A DNA stretch of 64,000 nt, taken from positions 124,001-188,000 of the forward strand of contig JAIBBX010000003.1 of assembly GCA_019694475.1 (NCBI GenBank), read 5' to 3'. Positions 24,523 through 32,181 of this stretch are shown here, piece after piece. Position 1 is the stretch's first letter; every line of letters begins with the position of its first letter. Position numbers and translations under genes: made by a program. The notes below the pieces were generated by a model. The model did not search any database, was not told where the DNA came from, and was given only the letters and a program-made list of their open reading frames with translations. This DNA comes from Parachlamydiales bacterium. GTDB lineage: Bacteria > Chlamydiota > Chlamydiia > Chlamydiales > SM23-39.

Positions 24523-25239
24523 TCACAAACGAAAATCTTCGCCGAGATAGGTTTTGCGCGCTTGCGGATTATTGACGAGAGCCTCCGTTGATCCGGAAAG
24601 GAGCACTTTTCCCTCTTGGATGAGATAGGAGCGGTCGACGATCGAAAAAATCTCGCGGGCATTATGATCGGTGATGAGGACGCTAATCCCTTTTTCTTTG
24701 AGAAGATGGATGAGGTGTTTCACATCTGCAACTGCAAGCGGATCGATGTTGGCAAAAGGCTCGTCCAGGAGAAGGAGTGAGGGCTGGGTGACGAGGGCGC
24801 GGGTGATTTCTAGACGGCGCCTCTCTCCGCCAGAAAGGCTGGAGGCAATTTTCTTGCGAAGATGTTCGAGGTGGAGTTCGTGGAGAAGGGCATCGAGCTG
24901 TTCTTTCCGGTTGGAAATGGGAAGCGTTTCTAGGATGCAGAGAATATTATCTTCGACGCTTAAGGAACGGAAGATCGAAGGTTCTTGGGCAAGATAGCCG
25001 AAGCCGAGTTTAGCCCGTTTATGAATCGGGAATGAAGTGATGTCTTGGCCTTTGAAGTGGACTTCGCCTTCATCCGGATTGATGAGGCCGATCGTCATGT
25101 AGAAAGCGGTCGTTTTGCCAGCGCCGTTGGGCCCAAGGAGACCGACGATCTCGCCTGGCTGGACATTGAAGGAAAGCCCGTTGACGACAGGTTTGCCGTT
25201 GTAGCGCTTGACCAGATTTTTGACTTCAAGAAGGTTCAT
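24523..25239 (-). CDS. lptB: LPS export ABC transporter ATP-binding protein LptB
   Basis: 238 residues. Walker A GPNGAGKTT, Q-loop region LAQEPSIFRSL, signature LSGGERRRLE and Walker B LLLLDEPFANIDP are complete. The LAQEPSIFR stretch is characteristic of LptB. It drives LPS extraction from the inner membrane with LptFG. The start overlaps the stop of the upstream OstA-like gene as ATGA, and the order after kdsA matches other chlamydiae. Confidence 0.95.
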   Translation of the reverse strand: MNLLEVKNLVKRYNGKPVVNGLSFNVQPGEIVGLLGPNGAGKTTAFYMTIGLINPDEGEVHFKGQDITSFPIHKRAKLGFGYLAQEPSIFRSLSVEDNILCILETLPISNRKEQLDALLHELHLEHLRKKIASSLSGGERRRLEITRALVTQPSLLLLDEPFANIDPLAVADVKHLIHLLKEKGISVLITDHNAREIFSIVDRSYLIQEGKVLLSGSTEALVNNPQARKTYLGEDFRL

Positions 25240-26153
25240 AGATACTGCTTAAAAAATTCATCGATCCGGTTTTGCTCTTCTAGATCGAAAGTGAAATGGA
25301 CGTTTCCGTGCCCTTCGATTGTCTGGTCTTGGCGGATGAGCACTTCCGATGCGCTGAGCGTAAGTCCATCTTGCCAGAACAGGACTCTTCTGTCAGCTCC
25401 AAAAAGGAATGTTTTTTCAATCGGATTGTATGTTAGAGTATCGGCCATTGCATAGCTTTCTTTGTCTTGGAATCGAGAAGAAATAAGCCGCACACTGCCT
25501 TCAAGCACAACAAGGACAGGTTTATATTCTTTGAGATGCACGATTCCTTTTTTTGCGAGGAATACAAGATCGTCGGTTTGAGTAATTCGTACATCGTCGA
25601 TGAGGTGGAGGAGATTTGAATCTTTATCCCAAATGAGCGACTTTGCTGTAAAATCGAGCGTTCCAGATGCAATGTGGCCGTTCGGATTTTCTAATTGGAG
25701 CGTCTCTTCTTCAAGATCGAGATGGATGCGGGTTCCATCGATCCGATTTGCTTTCTGGGTGAGCTGGCAATTATTCTCCGCGACAAATTGATTCGTTGGA
25801 TAGGCATAGATGCCTTCGTCTGCTGTGAGCGTTATTTCGTTCGGAGTAATGCATTGGATCTCTTTGAGATGTTCGCTTGCTTCAATTTTGTCCTTTTTTT
25901 GGCGGATGATGAGGCCAGAGTCGCGGCTTTGGATCTGAAAATGGCGCGTCTCATCATGGGTCCATATATCTTTTTGGACGCCCTGCCGTTTTTGAATGGC
26001 AGGTTCATGTTCAAGAGCTTTTCGAGTGCGTAGTTCAATGCTCTCCGATACGAGCTTATGATAGATTTCAGGATCTTCGGGGCGAATCCGAATGAAAAAC
26101 CAATAGATTCCAAACGAAGAAAGGAGAGTTAAGAAAACGATACGGGCAAACAT
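25236..26153 (-). CDS. LptC/LptA-like LPS transport protein
   Basis: 305 residues: an N-terminal membrane anchor (FARIVFLTLLSSFGIYWFFI) and then repeated beta strands of the OstA/LptA type (ITLTADEGIYAYPTNQFV, ASGTLDFTAKSLIWDKDSNLLHL, YAMADTLTYNPIEKTFLFG). The anchor suggests LptC; the two OstA-like halves also suggest LptA function, and a fused LptC-LptA role is possible. It sits between kdsA (25-base overlap) and lptB (ATGA overlap), as CT654 does in C. trachomatis from memory. Confidence 0.8.
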   Translation of the reverse strand: MFARIVFLTLLSSFGIYWFFIRIRPEDPEIYHKLVSESIELRTRKALEHEPAIQKRQGVQKDIWTHDETRHFQIQSRDSGLIIRQKKDKIEASEHLKEIQCITPNEITLTADEGIYAYPTNQFVAENNCQLTQKANRIDGTRIHLDLEEETLQLENPNGHIASGTLDFTAKSLIWDKDSNLLHLIDDVRITQTDDLVFLAKKGIVHLKEYKPVLVVLEGSVRLISSRFQDKESYAMADTLTYNPIEKTFLFGADRRVLFWQDGLTLSASEVLIRQDQTIEGHGNVHFTFDLEEQNRIDEFFKQYL

Positions 26154-26965
26154 TGAACCGCTTCATAGAGCCTTTCCACTTGAGAAAGGAGGGTTTTTAG
26201 AGCGTCATAGGGCATCACGGTGCTCGCGTCCGATTTGGCTTGCGCCGGATTCGGATGCGCTTCGATAAATAGGGCATTTGCGCCTGCGCCAATCGCTGCT
26301 CGTGTAAGGGTCGGAATAAACTCGCGCTGGCCACCTGTAGTGGCTCCAAGCCCGCCCGGAAGCTGCGCAGAATGGGTCGCGTCAAAACAGACCGGAAATC
26401 CAAAGCCTTGCATAATCGGAATCGATCGCATATCGCTCACAAGATTTTGATAGCCAAACGAGGTGCCTCGATCGGTTAGCAGGATTCTGTTGTGGCCGCA
26501 CTCTTTAAACTTTTCCACCACATTTTTTATGTCCCAAGGAGAAAGAAATTGCCCCTTTTTGACATTAACGGCGGCATCGGTCCCAGCAGCTGCAGCAATC
26601 AGATCCGTTTGACGGCAAAGAAAGGCCGGAATCTGGATCATATCGCACACTGCGCCGGCAAGGGCCGCTTCTTCAGGGGAGTGGATGTCTGTGAGGACAG
26701 GAAGGCCTAGTTCTTTTTGAACGCGGGTCAGAATTTTTAGGCCTTGATCGATGCCTGGTCCGCGAAAAGAATGGATCGATGAACGGTTGGCTTTATCGTA
26801 GGAGGCTTTGAAGATGAATTGGAATGGAAAATGGGAGAAAATCTCTTGAAGATCAGAGGCCGCTTTGAGGGTAAACTCTTCTGATTCAATCACGCAAGGT
26901 CCACAAATGACCGTAAGAGGTCTTTTATCTCCGATAATGAAATTGCGGACAACTACATCTTGCAT
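26129..26965 (-). CDS. kdsA: 3-deoxy-8-phosphooctulonate synthase (KDO-8-P synthase)
   Basis: 278 residues with ICGPCVIES, FKASYDKANRSS, the metal/PEP region LTDRGTSFGYQNLVSDMRSI, FDATHSAQLPG and FIEAHPNPAQAKSDA. It condenses PEP with arabinose-5-phosphate to KDO-8-P for LPS. The ATG at 26965 was chosen; an upstream TTG at 26992 would add nine unconserved residues. It is the first gene of the kdsA-OstA-lptB operon. Confidence 0.95.
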   Translation of the reverse strand: MQDVVVRNFIIGDKRPLTVICGPCVIESEEFTLKAASDLQEIFSHFPFQFIFKASYDKANRSSIHSFRGPGIDQGLKILTRVQKELGLPVLTDIHSPEEAALAGAVCDMIQIPAFLCRQTDLIAAAAGTDAAVNVKKGQFLSPWDIKNVVEKFKECGHNRILLTDRGTSFGYQNLVSDMRSIPIMQGFGFPVCFDATHSAQLPGGLGATTGGQREFIPTLTRAAIGAGANALFIEAHPNPAQAKSDASTVMPYDALKTLLSQVERLYEAVQCLPVSFS

Positions 26966-27018
26966 AAGAGAAATAATGCTACCCCCTCCCAAAGATTTTG
27001 TCTAGAGCCCTTTAGGAA

Positions 27019-27082
27019 CGACCAAAATACGATACATCGTAAAATAGTCGCGACTAAAATACGATATATCGTAAAATAGTCG
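27019..27082. repeat. two tandem 32-bp palindromic repeats abutting the ATPase start
   Basis: Copies at 27019-27050 and 27051-27082 differ at two bases. Each has outer arms CGACTA/TAGTCG (CGACCA in copy 1) and a central palindrome TACGATATATCGTA (TACGATACATCGTA in copy 1), joined by AAA on both sides. The second copy ends 1 base before the ATPase start codon, so no ribosome-binding site fits; the mRNA may be leaderless. An operator or a mobile-element scar are the likely readings. Confidence 0.75.
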
Positions 27083-27083
27083 T

Positions 27084-28289
27084 ATGAGACGAGTTTATCA
27101 AGAAGTCCTCCGGAAGCATCTTTCGAAATACCGGCAAATGATTTTTTTAATGGGTCCGAGACAAGCTGGCAAGACGACCCTTAGTCTTGAGGCCGCGGGT
27201 GAATGGCCTTCCCACTTTTATTTCAACTGGGACAATCCTGCGGAACGGCTATTGTTCATCGAGGGTGTTGAGGCGATTGCAAGACAAGCTGGACTTAAGG
27301 AGCTTAGAGAAGAAAAGCCTGTATTGATTTTCGATGAAATTCATAAGTTCGGGAAATGGAAAAATTTCCTAAAGGGCTTTTTTGATTTGTATGAGAAGGC
27401 GGCTCGTATCATCGTCACTGGCAGTTCAAGGCTGAATGTTTATAAACGGGGGGGAGATAGCCTGATGGGGCGTTATTTTTATTATCGCGTCCATCCGTTA
27501 TCTGTAGCCGAAATTATATCAGCTGAATGGAATGAAGAAGAAATTCGGATGCCAAAGCCTATTCAAGATGAAGATTGGAATGCATTGCTTGAGCATGGAG
27601 GCTTTCCAGAGCCCTTTATTCAGAGATCGCCTCATTTTTCACGGCGCTGGAAAACGATCCGAAAAGATCAGTTATTTCGCGAAGATATTCGAGATGGAAC
27701 AAGGATTCAAGAGCTAGCGCAACTTGAGCTGTTGGCAGATTTGCTTCGCAACCAAGCTGCCCAATCGATGGATTATCTTTCTTTGTCCAAAAAAGTAGGC
27801 GTTTCTGTCGATACAATTCGACGTTGGATCGAGGTTCTTAAATCGTTTTATTATTGTTTTGTGATTCAGCCCTGGTCGAAGAACATATCTCGATCCCTTC
27901 TGAAAGAACCAAAAATCTATCTTTGGGATTGGTCTTTAGTCGAAAGCGAAGGGCATCGCTACGAAAATCTAGTAGCAAGCCACCTGCTAAAGGCGGTTCA
28001 TTTCTGGACTGACCTCGGCTTAGGGGAATATTCTTTGCATTACTTAAGAACCAAAGATCAGGATGAAGTCGATTTTCTTGTTGTAAAAGACAAAAAGCCG
28101 TGGTTTCTGGTCGAAGTAAAGACAAAAGCAAAAGGATTGAATTCGTCTTTATACCGATTTCAAGAAGAAACGGGAGCTCCTCATGCGTTTCAAGTCGCGT
28201 TCGATCTTCCTTTTGTGAATAAAAATTGCTTTGATGAAAAAAAACCGATTCTCGTTCCCGTCCGAACGCTTTTATCCCAACTTATTTAA
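27084..28289 (+). CDS. AAA ATPase with DUF4143 (AAA_14) family protein
   Basis: 401 residues. Walker A is MGPRQAGKTT (about residues 24-33), Walker B VLIFDEIHKF, sensor VTGSSRLN, and the C-terminal nuclease-like DUF4143 part ends in KDQDEVDFLVVKDKKPWFLVEVK, which carries a D-E-x-K restriction-nuclease-like motif. Family members are widespread accessory ATPases of uncertain role. It begins immediately after the tandem repeats and overlaps the next convergent gene by 4 bases. It interrupts otherwise core genes and looks acquired. Confidence 0.88.
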   Translation: MRRVYQEVLRKHLSKYRQMIFLMGPRQAGKTTLSLEAAGEWPSHFYFNWDNPAERLLFIEGVEAIARQAGLKELREEKPVLIFDEIHKFGKWKNFLKGFFDLYEKAARIIVTGSSRLNVYKRGGDSLMGRYFYYRVHPLSVAEIISAEWNEEEIRMPKPIQDEDWNALLEHGGFPEPFIQRSPHFSRRWKTIRKDQLFREDIRDGTRIQELAQLELLADLLRNQAAQSMDYLSLSKKVGVSVDTIRRWIEVLKSFYYCFVIQPWSKNISRSLLKEPKIYLWDWSLVESEGHRYENLVASHLLKAVHFWTDLGLGEYSLHYLRTKDQDEVDFLVVKDKKPWFLVEVKTKAKGLNSSLYRFQEETGAPHAFQVAFDLPFVNKNCFDEKKPILVPVRTLLSQLI

Positions 28290-28588
28290 ATTGTCGCAGT
28301 GAGGAATGAAAAGATAAGAGAATCTCGTAAATTCTTATAGATGCCGTGCGCGGCCCCAGCAGCCATTCCTGCGATGCCTCCCATCATTGAACCTAGTGCC
28401 ATTCCACAGAAAGGCGCCATTAAATAGACTTCTTTCCATGTGATGTTCGGATCTTTAGGAGCTTCCATCGCTCCAAAAACGCTGAAGCCAATGGCTCCAA
28501 CAGCCCCTCCGATTCGAGTTCCTATCTGAGCTCCAATGGCAGAATTATAATAAATATTAGATATTGAATCTAAAAATGCATGTATCAT
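28286..28588 (-). CDS. small glycine-zipper membrane protein
   Basis: 100 residues with two hydrophobic stretches rich in GxxxG (IGAQIGTRIGGAVGAIGFSVFG and MALGSMMGGIAGMAAGAAHG), typical of glycine-zipper helices that pack in membranes. No family is named. The stretch between it and dapB is very AT-rich and holds no gene. Confidence 0.55.
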   Translation of the reverse strand: MIHAFLDSISNIYYNSAIGAQIGTRIGGAVGAIGFSVFGAMEAPKDPNITWKEVYLMAPFCGMALGSMMGGIAGMAAGAAHGIYKNLRDSLIFSFLTATI

Positions 28589-28633
28589 GCAAAAATTATA
28601 TATAAATTGAAAATAAAAATAAATAATAAAATT

Positions 28634-29239
28634 TTATTTAAACAGGTGTTCCATGCCGTAGAGGCCAGGAGGTTTGCCAAGGAGGAAGCGGGCGGCTGCG
28701 AGGGCTCCTTTCGCAAAGGCTTCCCGGCTATGGACTTGATGCGATAGGGTCAGTTTTTCTTCAGCGTTATTGAAGATGATTGTGTGCTCTCCAATGGTGG
28801 ATCCGGAACGCAGCGAGTGGATTTTGGCATTTTGCAGATTTTTTGAGAGGTGGAGCGCCGTGCCGCTCGGAGCATCTTTTTTGGCCGTGTGATGGGTTTC
28901 TATTAGATCGATATCTCCAGCAAAATATTTTGCGACGAGTTTTGCCGTTTCATTGAGAATGGCGGCGCCCAGCGTAAAGTTGGCTGAATAAAAAATCGGC
29001 AGATGTTTGGCTGCTTCTTGGATGGGTGCAAAATTGAGATGGCCTGTTGTGCCGATCACAATGGGCTTGCCCGCAGAGAGATTTTCTAAAAGAGCCTTGT
29101 GAGATGAGACATCAATTAGAATATCGCAATCGAGCGGGCTGCGAGGCGTGTGTTTGAAAATAGGGATGACGGGATGCAGGGCTGAGATCGCTTTTCCCAT
29201 GCGCCCTTCCGGTCCGATCAATCCAATTTTAATAGCCAT
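28634..29239 (-). CDS. dapB: 4-hydroxy-tetrahydrodipicolinate reductase, short form
   Basis: 201 residues, shorter than the usual 240-270. The NAD(P)-binding start is IKIGLIGPEGRMGKAI, with VIGTTGH and SANFTLGA in the middle and the signature ETHHTAKKDAPSGTAL. The region between the first strand and DILIDVSSH is compressed compared with the family. It makes tetrahydrodipicolinate for meso-diaminopimelate and lysine. Its start overlaps the carboxypeptidase gene by 11 bases. Confidence 0.92.
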   Translation of the reverse strand: MAIKIGLIGPEGRMGKAISALHPVIPIFKHTPRSPLDCDILIDVSSHKALLENLSAGKPIVIGTTGHLNFAPIQEAAKHLPIFYSANFTLGAAILNETAKLVAKYFAGDIDLIETHHTAKKDAPSGTALHLSKNLQNAKIHSLRSGSTIGEHTIIFNNAEEKLTLSHQVHSREAFAKGALAAARFLLGKPPGLYGMEHLFK

Positions 29240-30653
29240 AGAATTTAGTCAGGTCTTTCTTCCACTTTTTAAGCGATGAATAATCGAAGATAAACGCATG
29301 TCCTGCTTCATAATATTCGAATGTGAGATTTTTTCTATAGGAAAGCGGCAAGTCGAGGTGGTCAAAGCAGTACTCTGTTGCTGCAAACGGAGTGCGGCAA
29401 TCATAGTAGCCTGAACCGACAAATACTTTCATTTGCGGGTTAAGGATGAGGACATGGCGGAGGCGCTGTAAAAAGCTAGGTGTTCCAAAAGCGTCAAATG
29501 TTCCGAAATTCCAGTGCCGAAGGATGAATGGGGAAAAACTGACGTAGACTTGATAGGGAAATTGCGTGTCGAGTTCTTTTTGCAAGTAATGGCAAAAAGC
29601 GGGTTTGGCTCCAAATGAGTCGAGATAGCTCGGATCGTGGGACTCATTCGGGTTGATCGCTGCAACATCGCCTACGTAGCGGCTATCAAGCCTTCCGAGG
29701 GTTTTGCGTTCGGCGCCAAAAAACTCTGCCGTATAAATCGATTCATTGATCCTTCCGTTATAACGTCTCACAGTGTCCAAAGGAAGACCGATCAGCTCTG
29801 CCAATTCTTTTTCCAAAATCGATTTTTCAAGAAGGCTCAGACGGTTAGGCTGCAGCATGTAGGGAGCATATGTGTCATAAGCAAACCTGCGGGCATATTC
29901 GACCACGTCGTCGAGAGATTTTTCCGGCCAAAGCCTTCCATGGTACCATGCAGTCGCTGCGCATGTAGGAATGAAGAGGCAATCGGCAATCGATTTGTCC
30001 CGCTCCGAAATGATGGTTGCAAACTCAAACGCGCAGCCATCGAGGATAATTCCTTTTACCGCGATCCCATATTGCAAAATATTATCGGCAAGGCCGCAGC
30101 AGCGAAGCGTGCCGTAGCTTCCTCCCGAAAGATAAACGGGAGAATTCCAGCGGCTAGATTGATCGATATAGGTGTGAATGAATTCGCCAAGTGTTTGAAG
30201 ATCTCCCTCAACGCTGAAAAAATAGTCTAGATCAGCCTCTTCTGTAACCCGGCTGAAACCGCAGCCAACGGGATCGACAAAGACTAAATCGGTATATTCA
30301 AGAAGAGTTTCTTGATTGTCGATGATCTTGTAGGGAGGGTGAATGGTCCTTCCTTCATCCGCAGTGAGAAGACGGCGTGGTCCAAATGTGAGGAGCGCTT
30401 CAATGGAACCAGCCCCGCCAGGCCCTCCCGGAAAACAAAAAGTGATCGGCCGGTTTTCCTCTTCGGTCGATTTGCAATAGGCGATGAAGAAGATTTCTGC
30501 CTCTTTCCCCTCAGATCCAAAAATGGGGCAATGGCCTGTAACCGCATAGTAATCAAGAGACCCAGTTTCGAGTTGAATGGTATGATTCGTAATCGTCACG
30601 TCGTCGATTTCTGCATGCAGAAATGGGATCAAAAGAAGAAGAAACAAAAACAT
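29229..30653 (-). CDS. secreted serine carboxypeptidase (S10 family) 1
   Basis: 474 residues with signal peptide MFLFLLLLIPFLHA. Oxyanion region FCFPGGPGGAGS, nucleophile Ser179 in SGGSYGTL (usually GESYG), Asp region FVGSGYYDCRTPF and His in YYEAGHAF are present. It is homologous to the next gene along its whole length. It is presumably exported to the periplasm or host, trimming peptides to feed amino acid uptake. The Gly-Gly-Ser variation at the nucleophile elbow is noted. Confidence 0.85.
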   Translation of the reverse strand: MFLFLLLLIPFLHAEIDDVTITNHTIQLETGSLDYYAVTGHCPIFGSEGKEAEIFFIAYCKSTEEENRPITFCFPGGPGGAGSIEALLTFGPRRLLTADEGRTIHPPYKIIDNQETLLEYTDLVFVDPVGCGFSRVTEEADLDYFFSVEGDLQTLGEFIHTYIDQSSRWNSPVYLSGGSYGTLRCCGLADNILQYGIAVKGIILDGCAFEFATIISERDKSIADCLFIPTCAATAWYHGRLWPEKSLDDVVEYARRFAYDTYAPYMLQPNRLSLLEKSILEKELAELIGLPLDTVRRYNGRINESIYTAEFFGAERKTLGRLDSRYVGDVAAINPNESHDPSYLDSFGAKPAFCHYLQKELDTQFPYQVYVSFSPFILRHWNFGTFDAFGTPSFLQRLRHVLILNPQMKVFVGSGYYDCRTPFAATEYCFDHLDLPLSYRKNLTFEYYEAGHAFIFDYSSLKKWKKDLTKFYGY

Positions 30654-31993
30654 TATTTACCTACATAAAAGCGGGTTAAGTCTTGTTTGAATTTAACACG
30701 GGCTTTCGGGTTGGAATAATACATGTGGCCCCCTTCGTAATACTCCATTTGAACAGAAACATTCGGAACGTCGAGATGATCGATGCAGTATTCCGCAGTG
30801 GCAAACGGTGTCGCTAGGTCATAATACCCGCAGCCGACAAAGAGTTTCATTGATGGGTTGGATACGCAGGCGCGTCTCAAACCGCTCAAGAGATTCGGAT
30901 ACCCCCACTCGTTATAATCGTGGTGGTTCCATTTCGCATTCGCTTTTTCGGAGAAAAGGGTGTAAGAATTTCTGAATTCGAGCTCTTTATGCAGATATTC
31001 ATGCATAACGGCAGAAAGAGGACCTTCGATGTTGGCAAGGCTGGGATCAACATATCTCCCCAAGGGGCCGGTAGCACGGCTGTCGAATCTGCCGATCATT
31101 TTTCGATCGCTTTGAAGAAGAGTGGATGAATAGACCCAATCTGCCAATTTTCCTCGGTTGAGTTTAATGTCTTCGATAGAAAGACCGGTGATTTCAGCAA
31201 GTTCTGGATAGAGTGTCTCGATATTTGTGCATTTTGGGCAGAGGAGAGCTTGGGCATAGGTCCGATAGGTGAAATCGCGCGCCTTCTGGGCAACTTCTTC
31301 CACGGTCAATTCGGAATGCGCTTTTTTATGATACCAAGCGGTCGTTGCATAAGTAGGGAGATAGAGAAGATAGGGCAGCTGATTGTCTGTTTCGAAAATA
31401 AAGACTTGATAATCAATGGCGGGGGAAATGAGAAGGATTCCATTTAGGTAGATGCCATATTGGCCTGCCAAGTATTCGGCAACGCCGGAGGCTCGAAGCG
31501 CTCCGTAGCTTTCTCCGCCGATATACTTTGGGCTATTCCAACGCCCGTTTTGTGTCAGATAATCTCTGATGAGGTTCGAGACTGCCTCGATATCTTTTTG
31601 TACTGTAAAGCAGCTTTCGTCGTTTTCGCTGAAACCAGTGGCGGATGGGTCGATGAAGACTAGGTCGGTGAGATCGAGGATGGTTTCGAGGTTGTCGGCG
31701 ATTTTATAAGGAGGAACCAATGATCCGCCCTCTTCCGGGCCCACAAAAATGCGAGGTCCTAACGCTGCCATATGGAGCCAGATGGAAGAAGATCCAGGCC
31801 CTCCATTAAAAATAAAAGTGATTGGGCGATTTTCGGTCGTTTGCACCACATAGGAGATGTAGCTTACTTTGCCCGTGGAGACGGTTGCTGTATAATTGAG
31901 GGTCTCTTCCCCCATTTTTAGCGTATGCGTGGTGAATTTTTCTTCGGCTATGAGAGAGGTCAAACAAAAAAGAGCGAGGAGCGCTTTGATCAT
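30653..31993 (-). CDS. secreted serine carboxypeptidase (S10 family) 2
   Basis: 446 residues with an N-terminal signal (IKALLALFCLTSLIA). FIFNGGPGSSSIW, Ser162 in GGESYGAL, Asp in VGCGYYDLATPF and His in YYEGGHMYY give a complete S10 triad. The gene overlaps the start of paralogue 1 by one base, so both are co-transcribed, followed by dapB. It is the more canonical copy of the tandem pair. Confidence 0.9.
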   Translation of the reverse strand: MIKALLALFCLTSLIAEEKFTTHTLKMGEETLNYTATVSTGKVSYISYVVQTTENRPITFIFNGGPGSSSIWLHMAALGPRIFVGPEEGGSLVPPYKIADNLETILDLTDLVFIDPSATGFSENDESCFTVQKDIEAVSNLIRDYLTQNGRWNSPKYIGGESYGALRASGVAEYLAGQYGIYLNGILLISPAIDYQVFIFETDNQLPYLLYLPTYATTAWYHKKAHSELTVEEVAQKARDFTYRTYAQALLCPKCTNIETLYPELAEITGLSIEDIKLNRGKLADWVYSSTLLQSDRKMIGRFDSRATGPLGRYVDPSLANIEGPLSAVMHEYLHKELEFRNSYTLFSEKANAKWNHHDYNEWGYPNLLSGLRRACVSNPSMKLFVGCGYYDLATPFATAEYCIDHLDVPNVSVQMEYYEGGHMYYSNPKARVKFKQDLTRFYVGK

Positions 31994-32094
31994 ACAGTTC
32001 CTTTTTTAAGAAATGTGAAACAGTAGCTTAAAGGTAGGTAAAAGGCAAGAGGTTCTTGCCAAATACGGAAAAAAGGAGTAGATTTATATCTTTC

Positions 32095-32167
32095 GGATTG
32101 ATAGCTCAGTGGATAGAGCACCCGCCTTCTAAGCGGGCGGTCGCAGGTTCGAGTCCTGCTCAATCCG
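32095..32167 (+). tRNA. tRNA-Arg (anticodon UCU)
   Basis: Acceptor arms GGATTGA (32095-32101) and TCAATCC (32160-32166) pair perfectly. The anticodon stem CCCGC/GCGGG encloses the loop CTTCTAA, giving anticodon TCT for AGA codons. The T-arm GCAGGTTCGAGTCCTGC is standard. The discriminator is G and no CCA is encoded. The DHH gene follows 14 bases later on the same strand, so tRNA and mRNA may share a transcript. Confidence 0.95.
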
Positions 32168-32181
32168 TATTTATTGGGGAC

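Noticed and set aside
27019..27082. Tandem 32-bp repeats as a CRISPR array
   Set aside because: The two units are directly adjacent with no spacer, and no cas gene is present.
29637..30040. Possible frameshift in S10 carboxypeptidase 1
   Set aside because: The main frame is open from signal peptide to the His region, and the triad is complete.
29637..30230. 197-codon plus-strand frame
   Set aside because: Antisense shadow of the S10 carboxypeptidase gene.
32056..32181. In-frame upward extension of the DHH gene to 32056
   Set aside because: The extension reads straight through the tRNA-Arg gene; the ATG at 32182 just after the tRNA is the natural start.
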